A stretch of DNA of 64,000 nucleotides, taken from Siphonodentalium dalli (lineage: Eukaryota; Mollusca; Scaphopoda; Gadilida; Siphonodentaliidae). This document shows positions 57,235 to 64,000 of the stretch, in pieces. How positions within the stretch are numbered: position 1 is the first letter of the stretch; each line of letters starts with the position of its first letter. A model generated the notes under the pieces. That model made no database searches. It worked only from the letters and a program-made list of their open reading frames with translations, and had not been told where the DNA came from. A program made the translations under genes and the position numbers. Location of the stretch: the NCBI GenBank assembly GCA_032622095.1, contig CP136066.1, positions 168,898,664 to 168,962,663 on the forward strand, in the 5' to 3' direction.

Positions 57235-58609
57235 AATTCAATTTATTTTTATTTAAAGATGGCCACCGGATTAGAGGAAAGGAATTACAACCACGACATC
57301 ATATTTTTCAAAACATTTTTTTTAGCCCAATTGGTCAATTACTCATAATAATCCTGTCCAGCGCCTTCTCCTGTGAAATTCCGATGTAAAAATATATGTA
57401 CAAAAAAACGATATTCATGAAACAAAATTTCCACCCACGAATAAAGGCGATATGCAGAGTGCATCTTTAATATATACAAATAATAAGTGCCTGTCAAATT
57501 TGGAATATTGCACTCCAGTTCTGTGCCATCATGGTCAAGCATAAAACTGAAACTGTGGTGACCAAACTTGTCGGAAACTGAAAAATAATTCAAGTCAATT
57601 ACTCAACAAAAACTATGTATATTACATGTACCGGTACATGTCTTGGGGACAATATTGATTTAATTTGAAGCTAATCGACTATCATTCTACAATCCATTTG
57701 AATGTTTGACTGTGATAAATCGATACATACATGTAAGTGTGGTTCTATCATTTAATTTACAGGTATGTTTATGACACATCTTGTAACTCATTTCGATGAA
57801 GTATACTGATGTTGGAATAACAAATACATGTAGCTCATAAAATAGAACTGTTTATTGCAGTACTGAAACTGTCGACAAAATACCACAGGGGGGGGGGGGG
57901 CGTGTCAGGGGCAATAATAAGAAAACAGCACAGACGATTATAGTGTACATTGATCTGATTTACCTAATAAATTTAAGAAACATAATCAATATGATTACTG
58001 ATTTAGTGTGGTGGAGATAGTGTTAATGAATCCATGTCATTGACAATTACAATCTTTTTAACAGTTCGCGTTGCATCCCAAACATTGAAGGTGGCTATTG
58101 TTGCTATGGAGCAAAATAAAAAGATAATACTCGACACGTGTACATAATGTATTAAGAAAACAGTATGTATACCAGATCATTTTTCTGTCCCGTCCTGAGC
58201 TGTTACGGAGGCAATTACTAATACAATGGTTGGTTGCTAAAAACACTTACTGAGTTCTGGTGTTTGATTACAGCTTTTACTAATAGGGTAATGTTGAGCC
58301 TTGCCTTAGGGTAATATTTTCATGTGATATGTCTTGTGATAAGCCCATTTTTGTTGGATGGATTCAGTGAAGATAATTATAGTGATATAATTTCACCCGG
58401 AAACATGCACAAACCATGTCTCGATCAAATTGTTTTAAATGCAGTATGTGCTACTTTGAGACGAATGATCATCACTAATTTTATAAGCATGTTATAAGAT
58501 ATCACAAATTTGATAATAATTTCATCATCACCTGCTCTATAGGACAATGTTCATTTTCAACAACAAAAGTGGGATGCGTTCAAAAAGCACACAAAGTGGA
58601 AACATTCAC
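57235..58609. other. Intron sequence, unassigned
   Basis: There is a G-run at 57889-57900. I see no exon that I can support. Confidence 0.4.
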
Positions 58610-59240
58610 TTACAAAAATGATATTGATTCGACTTTGTCGCAGGATATATTTGAAGAAACTATTCAACCCAGTGACAGATCAAGATGAAAGTGTGTTTTC
58701 TATTAATATGTTTAATGCGGCGTTGCTGCTGTCAATCGAGACTCAGCACAGGAAATCGATCTCCAGAACTTTGTATGGCGTCTTCCATCTCCTCCAAACG
58801 ACGGCACATTTTTTTATCGTTTCATCATATGTAAGACACGGCTTGCTTGTTTTCCATGGAACTATCTCGATTTGCTTATCGTGGATAAGCCAGTCAAGTT
58901 ATGCATATCGTCTAATATGGAGTCATACTCGAACAGCAGCGGCCATTTACTTTTCACATCAGCTATAGAATGTCCTTTGTTATTTATAAATAGCCGCTGA
59001 CTTACATCTTCATCGAATCTGATATTGTATCAGCTCTGTCTTTTATGGACAGAGTTGACTGCCTCTCCAACCAGACCCTCTTTTCTTCCTGGGTGGGCAA
59101 GTCTTCATCCGCTGTATAACTATCTGTCTGCCAACTAATGCATCCATAGCTGTTTTTATTGGTCCTTTTTTCATTTTGCTGGCGCCTAATATTTGTCGTT
59201 TCAGACTGGTTTTCCTCTCCCCTCTTTTCAGATTTGTACA
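58610..59240 (-). pseudogene. SAMD3-like core, frameshifted copy
   Basis: The minus strand from 59235 reads YGCISWQTDSYTADEDLPTQ then EEKRVWLERQS, followed in another frame by VSQRLFINNKGHSIADVKSK and WPLLFEYDSILDDMHNLTG. This is the YGxxxW...E.kR.WL...…DVksKWPfLF...LddhfxxLTG core that I know from SAMD3-like proteins. The frame change falls at a consensus donor-like GTAAGT (58999-59004), where the first frame also meets TAA. Stops follow downstream. The plus-strand 116-codon frame here is antisense. Confidence 0.6.
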
Positions 59241-59347
59241 GTGAAAATGTGAGTATATACTCAACACCTCAGTTTCCTTCAGAGGATTTAGTCGATGTAT
59301 CTAGCGCCTTACAATGCATGAAAAATAAGCGCATCACCACACGCTGT

Positions 59348-59720
59348 ACACTGCAAAAAACAATTACCTATAACCATGTTTAATTAAAAACACACGAGAG
59401 ACACTTATAAGACATGTGCTATGTTTTAGTGAAACACTCATGTTTTGTAATTAAATCACCAGTGTTTATATAAAAACATGTCAGTGTTTTATAATAAACA
59501 CTCAATCCAATTATGAATAAACACTAGCGTTTACATAAAAACATGTCATGGTGTTTTATAATAAACTAGTGTTTATATAAAAACATGTCATGGTGTTTTA
59601 TAATAAACACTCCATCCAACTATGAATAAACACTGGTGTTTATATAAAAAAAACATGTCATGGTGTTTAAAAAAAACACTCAACATGTGTATTTTCCAGA
59701 CACACTTTATAAACACTATG
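59348..59720. repeat. GTGTTTATA/TATAAACAC word element
   Basis: It begins CACTGCAAAAAACAA. It then has five to six diverged repeats of GTGTTTATATAAAAACATGT, CATGGTGTTTTATAATAAAC and ACTC at intervals of about 60-95 bp. No matching right end (…CAGTG) is visible. Confidence 0.75.
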
Positions 59721-59903
59721 CCATGATTATTATTTAGAAAATAAAACGCCTGATGCGTTTAAAAAAAATTATTCTCAGAAACTTAATAAAAACTTAACAT
59801 GATTTGAGAGCATTTTATATCTTTTAAAAACTTAGTAAGAACATAACATGATTTTAAATTGTTCTGATTGGTACCTTCTTGACAGTAACAATAGTACTAC
59901 TCT

Positions 59904-59981
59904 TCATCCCTTTCCTTTGGAAAATGGTGTTGCCTCCTCCAATGTTTTCAGTAACGCAAGTTCTTTATCTGTGTCTGTACC
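59904..59981 (-). CDS. Possible alternative terminal exon of the SAMD3-like locus
   Basis: Acceptor AG lies at 59982-59983. In phase 0 with the donor at 60547 it encodes GTDTDKELALLKTLEEATPF then SKGKG and stops. It is phase-compatible with exon 60658-60548 but gives a short end. It may instead be a decayed internal exon. Confidence 0.35.
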   Translation of the reverse strand, partial: GTDTDKELALLKTLEEATPFSKGKG

Positions 59982-60547
59982 CTGTATACATCAATTATAG
60001 TTTTATAAGATCTGCCTACATAAAATAGAGAATAATGTCTAGATGATCATGCCTTTATCTGTTCTGGATAAGGTCTGATAAAACTATACATGCATTCGTT
60101 GTAGTAATTTCCACACACATGCCCTTGGTGTGACATTTTTATAATTCGGCAAACTAAACTATTGCCCACAATGTATCCTAACCCAGATAAATGTTAATGA
60201 AATAATTTCCTTTCAGAAAATAAATACCACGACTGAAGATGGGATGTAGTTAATTGAAGGTTGAATATAAAGTTAAGTCACCTGAAAAAATAAATCCGTG
60301 ACAACGAAAAGTCACTCCAAATAAAGAATTATTTTAATACAGATTACTGGCCCTTTTAGTTAGCAACGATTCACTTAAAGCGTTGTGCTGTTAGTTTATC
60401 ATGTTAGATACTTTAAGTAGACAAGGACATTTATCTCTCACATTTGATAAAAGAGCACATAAAAGTGCAGTTAATTCATTAAAGTCGGAGAGCTTCTCTT
60501 AGTTTATGTGTCAACCATATTTCTAGAGATAAGAATTACTAGCTTAC

Positions 60548-60658
60548 CTTTAGCTCGGATTTCATTGTATTTGCCACCAATTCGAATAGTTTTTCAAATT
60601 TCTTTCCTGTCCCATCCAGATTCTCCTTCCCTTTCATGAGTTGGTATTCATACAATAT
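60548..60658 (-). CDS. SAMD3-like locus, exon
   Basis: This 111-bp exon has acceptor AG at 60659-60660 (TTCTTTTCTGCAG) and donor GTAAGC (GT at 60546-60547); it is phase 0/0 with 37 codons: ILYEYQLMKGKENLDGTGKK then FEKLFELVANTMKSELK. It fits the helix following the EEFPCFND block of 61106-60878, but that block ends in a stop, so the direct link is not explained. Its decayed duplicate is at 48685-48574. Confidence 0.7.
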
Positions 60659-60877
60659 CTGCAGAAAAGAAACATGAAGAAATTTGAAGAGTAAACACAA
60701 CTTGAATGGCCATCTTAATATCTGAGAGTTAATTAAATTGAGAGTGCATCCTTGGTTGGATTATATAGTCTGCACTATTTAATATAGTCAGTTGATTTAG
60801 CAGAAAATTGGAAATTGCATTGCAAAAATTGCAGTGCGAATCCAGTTAAATCGAGCCCCGATAACGTAATAGTAAGA

Positions 60878-61106
60878 TTATTCACTTAGATATTCAATGT
60901 CATTGAAGCATGGGAATTCTTCCAGTATAGATGCTATGGCACCTCCTTCCAGTCCCTTCAGCCATTCTCGTCTTTTGGTGAATGATTCCTCCAATAGCAG
61001 CTTTATGTGACTGGAAGGTTTCGATTTTTCTGACTCGGCCTTCTTTTCAGTCAAGTGGTTGGTATAATCATCCTGGCTGATGAAATAATTTGACAGCACA
61101 GACCGC
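60878..61106 (-). CDS. SAMD3-like core exon ending in a stop
   Basis: Acceptor AG lies at 61107-61108. One base completes TGG with exon 62412-62196, and 75 codons then run to TAA at 60878: RSVLSNYFISQDDYTNHLTE ... HIKLLLEESFTKRREWLKGL, EGGAIASILEEFPCFNDIEY. LLeeSFxxRRxWl...iLeeFPcf is the conserved core of the family. The same stop is present in the duplicate (48883), so it predates the duplication. Confidence 0.72.
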
Positions 61107-61544
61107 CTTTTAACAGAAGAGATCTTTATTTGTGTCTATCTGATGTCAACATCCATACTCTTTCTCTTGTTTTTAAGGCGCAAGTTTCTGATCTTAGCAC
61201 TCAGTCGATAATTGAATACAGACTGAAAGAAAGCCACAATTGTTAAATAGTAACTGCCCGTTCACTACTACAGTCTTATAAATATTACATCGGTAGAGTG
61301 TTAAGTACACATGTCGAGATATATGGCATAGCAGCTGAAATGATGATAAACCCCAATCAAATAACCAAACACAAAATCAGCTTACAGGGGAATCTACTAC
61401 ACACACCTTAATGATCTGCACATATATCACATAGTTTGATAATACAAGCACAGCCTGACAATAACAGTAATTAGTGCTCGCTCAGATAATTTTTGAAAAC
61501 AATTGGGTTCAATAAACCTTGAAATATTTAGTTTGAATAGCGAC

Positions 61545-61802
61545 CAGGGCTGAAACAATTAATCAAAGAATCGATAAATCGTCGATTATTTCACTAATGA
61601 TCAATGAGATAATCGATTAATCACCTGAGTTGAATCCAGGCCTACCATTATAATATGTTGATGACTCTAATATTGGTAAATTAATTCTGTTTGGAATATT
61701 ATTTATGTAAACGGAAACGACTCTACTGAGTAATTATTAAAAATTACTTGATTAATTGGGACGATATATCTATTATCAAAATAGCTAATCCTTTCAGCTC
61801 TA
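61545..61802. mobile_element. hAT-type MITE
   Basis: The ends are CAGGGCTGAAACAATTA and, inverted, TAGAGCTGAAAGGATTAG. The imperfect 8-bp target duplication is ATAGCGAC (61537-61544) / GTTGCGAC (61803-61810). The interior is rich in ATCGATTAAT words. 8-bp duplication and CAGGG ends are hAT hallmarks. Confidence 0.8.
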
Positions 61803-62195
61803 GTTGCGACATTGTGATATGTTGTAACATTAATCTAGTTAAAATATAGGCTACATGTAGTCATGATTCCTAAGTGTTGCCCATTAACATATTTTCCTTT
61901 GCCCTATTACTAACTGATTTTATCTCTATTTAGTTTTTGGTTAAAAACCATCAAAACCGTGAGATAGCGGTAAGTTGAACAGGCGATTTTAACGTATTGT
62001 AAGCCAGAAACTGTTCAGAGAGGCAAATCAGTTATTGATAGCGCATTGGGTATTCAGCAGATACATGTAGATACGACTCTTGGATTAGAGTCTATACATT
62101 GGACTACAATAGACATGTACCACATTTATGACGCACAAAGTTCAATGTGACTTTGAACATTTGCTTTTAATTCAGTAAAATTTGCTACTGCTTAC

Positions 62196-62412
62196 CATGG
62201 TTCTGTACCAGTTGGCATCCGAATGCATGGGTACTTCAAATACATTTGTTCTCCCACCTGCTTGTACTCGGACGACTCCTTGGTCATAAACACATTCATA
62301 TAGAAACTTGCGCATTCTGATATCAAGTGGTTGAATGATGCCAAAATATTGCCATTTCTTGAGGCTTCCTCCAGTCCCGATGAAAAGGTGGGAATCGGAA
62401 CGGTGAATTTTT
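62196..62412 (-). CDS. SAMD3-like gene, N-terminal-side exon
   Basis: This 217-bp exon has acceptor AG at 62413-62414 and donor GTAAGC (GT at 62194-62195). Phase 2+71 codons+2: KFTVPIPTFSSGLEEASRNG, NILASFNHLISECASFYMNV, FMTKESSEYKQVGEQMYLKY, PCIRMPTGTEP and the first two bases of TGG. The EYxxVgeqmylKYPcIrmptGtepW block matches the segment (eY..v.r.lv.kYP.lkd..G...W) that precedes the core in SAMD3-like proteins (from memory). Its upstream exon is not identified. Confidence 0.72.
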
Positions 62413-62589
62413 CTGGACAAAATTTATATGAATATTAAATATTTGTACTTGGTATTGGTAATGCATACAATAAATTTGAGACATTTTATGGCTCAAGGAA
62501 ACATTCAGCATAACAAGTGGAAAAACTTTATATCTATCTGAGATCGCCTGGATAAGATAATCCATCTTTAAATCAGTTTTATCCCACTG

Positions 62590-62880
62590 TTCATGAATTC
62601 AAAGAGAATGTGACCGCTTATCCACAAATCGATCGGTCTCCTGCAAAATATCTGCACCCATCAGTTTGTTAAAATGACGAAACATCAGCTTTGGATGGAT
62701 AAAAAAGGGCCAGTTATCCACCAGGATTCCAACTTCTTTATTTTTATTTAAGTCCAGTCGTCTTTGCGTCGCATGTTTTGTCCATAAAGTTGAGTACTAA
62801 TTCCTAGTCTCGTTTCTTGTACTGGGCGATCAGATTTTCCCGCAGTGTATCCTGATAGTCAGACTCAGTATCAACTGGCA
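62590..62880 (-). pseudogene. SAMD3-like core, another decayed copy
   Basis: Minus-strand frames give ESDYQDTLRENLIAQYKKR (62870-62810), then RRLDLNKNKEVGILVDNWPF followed by FIHPKLMFRHFNKLMGADIL (62765-62640). The second has the RR...i..l.dnWPfffhp.lmf.HFnkLmG pattern of the family. Stops and phase changes separate the pieces. Confidence 0.6.
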
Positions 62881-62897
62881 ATTAAGGCTGCCAGTTA

Positions 62898-63510
62898 CAC
62901 TGCAAATAAGAGTGTTCAGATTTGAACGCGTTCAGTCCCGGATGTGTTCAGTTACTGAACAGTAAGTGTTCAATTTTGAACGTATATGTTCAGAAAACTC
63001 ATTTATTAACGGTAGTGTTCAAACCTGCATGGACGTCGATCCGCTTGTGTTAGTATACTTAGTTACTTCATATATATATCGCATATGCTTACGGGATTAA
63101 TGAATACTCGTTTGTGAAAATGATGTCTTGTGACTTCTATTTTGAACAATTGTGAAACTAAATGCGGATGCGCTGGTCTATTTTGCTTCACGATGAGTTT
63201 TGTTTTGAGCATTTTCCAGATCGGTAGAAAACATATCAGGGACGTGGTAGCGACACGGGGGGGGGGTAGTTGGATATAAAATTACACCCCTCCCCAAATG
63301 GAAATTAACCCATTTAGTCAAATCCGCATCACATATCCATGAATATATATAGTGTTCATATATTGATCGATGCCGATACTTTTTATGTTGCCGGTTCATC
63401 ACTTGTGTAGAAAATCACGATATAATACGATCCCACGCTATTTTGTGTTACAGTAATTTCAGTATTGAACACTGCCGTTCAGTCCGTGTTCGATTCTCTT
63501 GAACATATGT
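62898..63510. repeat. GTGTTCA/TGAACAC word element, interrupted
   Basis: It begins CACTGCAAATAAGAG. The words GTGTTCA, TGTTCAGTTACTGAACA, TTGAACG and TGAACAC recur about ten times at 62910-63025 and 63460-63520, separated by 430 bp of other sequence including a G-run (63257-63266). Confidence 0.6.
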
Positions 63511-63784
63511 GTTCAAGGTGAGACCACGTACGGGCATGGTCATTAATCATTCACGCTTAACTAATGGCATGTGATCCCACTGGACTGTCTGCATTGAGTT
63601 ATCTTTACAAAATAGCATGTAGCGTCGTCTTTTGAAACATGATATCGTTCCACGCAACTGGCATTAATTAATTTCGGTTTGAATATCTGTGCAGTTTAAT
63701 GTATATGGATGGATAAAGCCTTCACATTAATGGAACCAAGTCAGTTGCGCCATTCTTTGGCGTTAGATTAAAGGTTCGAAACAT

Positions 63785-63858
63785 AGTTGGTATTTATAGG
63801 GTCTTTACTGACAGGAGACAAGGACAAGTTTATCAATACAGCCTGCACTCTGCATGGT
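63785..63858 (+). promoter_or_regulatory. Candidate promoter and first exon edge
   Basis: A TATA-like GTATTTATAG (63790-63799) lies about 55 bp before an ATG (63854-63856) that is directly followed by a consensus donor, GTAAGTACC. A first coding exon consisting of little more than the start codon is known in animals, but no continuation can be checked inside the window. Confidence 0.25.
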
Positions 63859-64000
63859 AAGTACCGGTATATGTAATCCAATGTATCATCGTCATAATTA
63901 TCAGCATATGTGTTTATGTATATATTTATCTAAAAACATGCAAAGTTAAAATTTTGACAATTCAGTTGAGGACATTAGTTGGACATTTCGCACCCAATTG

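Larger units (their letters stand above)
60079..61505. repeat. Source copy of the duplicated segment (partner 48101-49470)
   Basis: It retains the splice sites lost in the partner. It also has a small extra block at 61080-61120 carrying the acceptor of exon 61106-60878, missing from the partner. Confidence 0.9.

Noticed and set aside
58618-58968. Plus-strand frame of 116 codons
   Set aside because: The minus strand of the same stretch encodes the SAMD3-like WPLLFEYDS core, so this frame is a shadow.

Overview
This is eukaryotic, animal nuclear DNA that is AT-rich, intron-rich and dominated by transposable elements. Tails ending in CCCCAATCAATC on a tRNA-headed SINE and on other elements, several non-LTR retrotransposon families and many small palindromic elements resemble mollusc (or at least lophotrochozoan) genomes as I know them; this assignment is an inference. 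There are no operons, CRISPR arrays or bacterial features.

Left part (1-10.7 kb): an almost full-length non-LTR retrotransposon (LINE-A, 1-3278), an internally deleted second family (LINE-B, 3488-6545), a 5' fragment of LINE-B (7525-8130), and a pair of about 0.52 kb TTAA-targeting MITEs (MITE-T), one nested inside the other, the outer one sitting in a SINE/LINE tail.

Central part (10.7-34.2 kb): a minus-strand gene for a pyridoxal-phosphate-dependent group II decarboxylase. Five exons (22090-21913, 20451-20356, 19931-19806, 14579-14420, 10895-10739) join in perfect reading phase to 239 codons; the 3' part lies outside the window or is lost. A decayed second LINE-A copy lies in the same orientation inside one intron. 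The first-exon region is duplicated 6.5 kb upstream (exon copy 28615-28438). The duplicate carries two insertions that the first copy lacks: a non-autonomous Helitron (28690-29323) and a 4.8 kb giant imperfect palindrome (29354-34135). The paralogous copy therefore serves as the empty site for both.

Right-central part (34-44 kb): mostly repeats. It holds a 330-bp tandem duplication split by a Helitron-like element built of 169-bp repeats (36606-37920), a satellite of about 138 bp with alternating unit types (37960-39320), a 76-bp hairpin, another MITE-T copy (40620-41121) and a third LINE reverse transcriptase (LINE-C, 42711-43577, minus).

Right part (44.8-63 kb): minus-strand exons and remnants of two poorly characterised animal gene families. 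One (44.8-48.1 kb) is a degenerate, locally duplicated family with MYTDDIEI and YWLMRFEGKH motifs. The other (48.5-62.9 kb) resembles proteins usually named SAMD3-like. Six of its exons (60658 to 51547) form a phase-coherent chain of 315 codons. The last exon is split exactly at a TTAA by a MITE-T copy; taking the element out in silico leaves 98 codons in one frame, apart from one TAG. A 1.4 kb segment of this locus (60079-61505) is duplicated in decayed form at 48101-49470.

A recurring theme is small non-autonomous elements made of one amplified short palindromic word, a different word in each.
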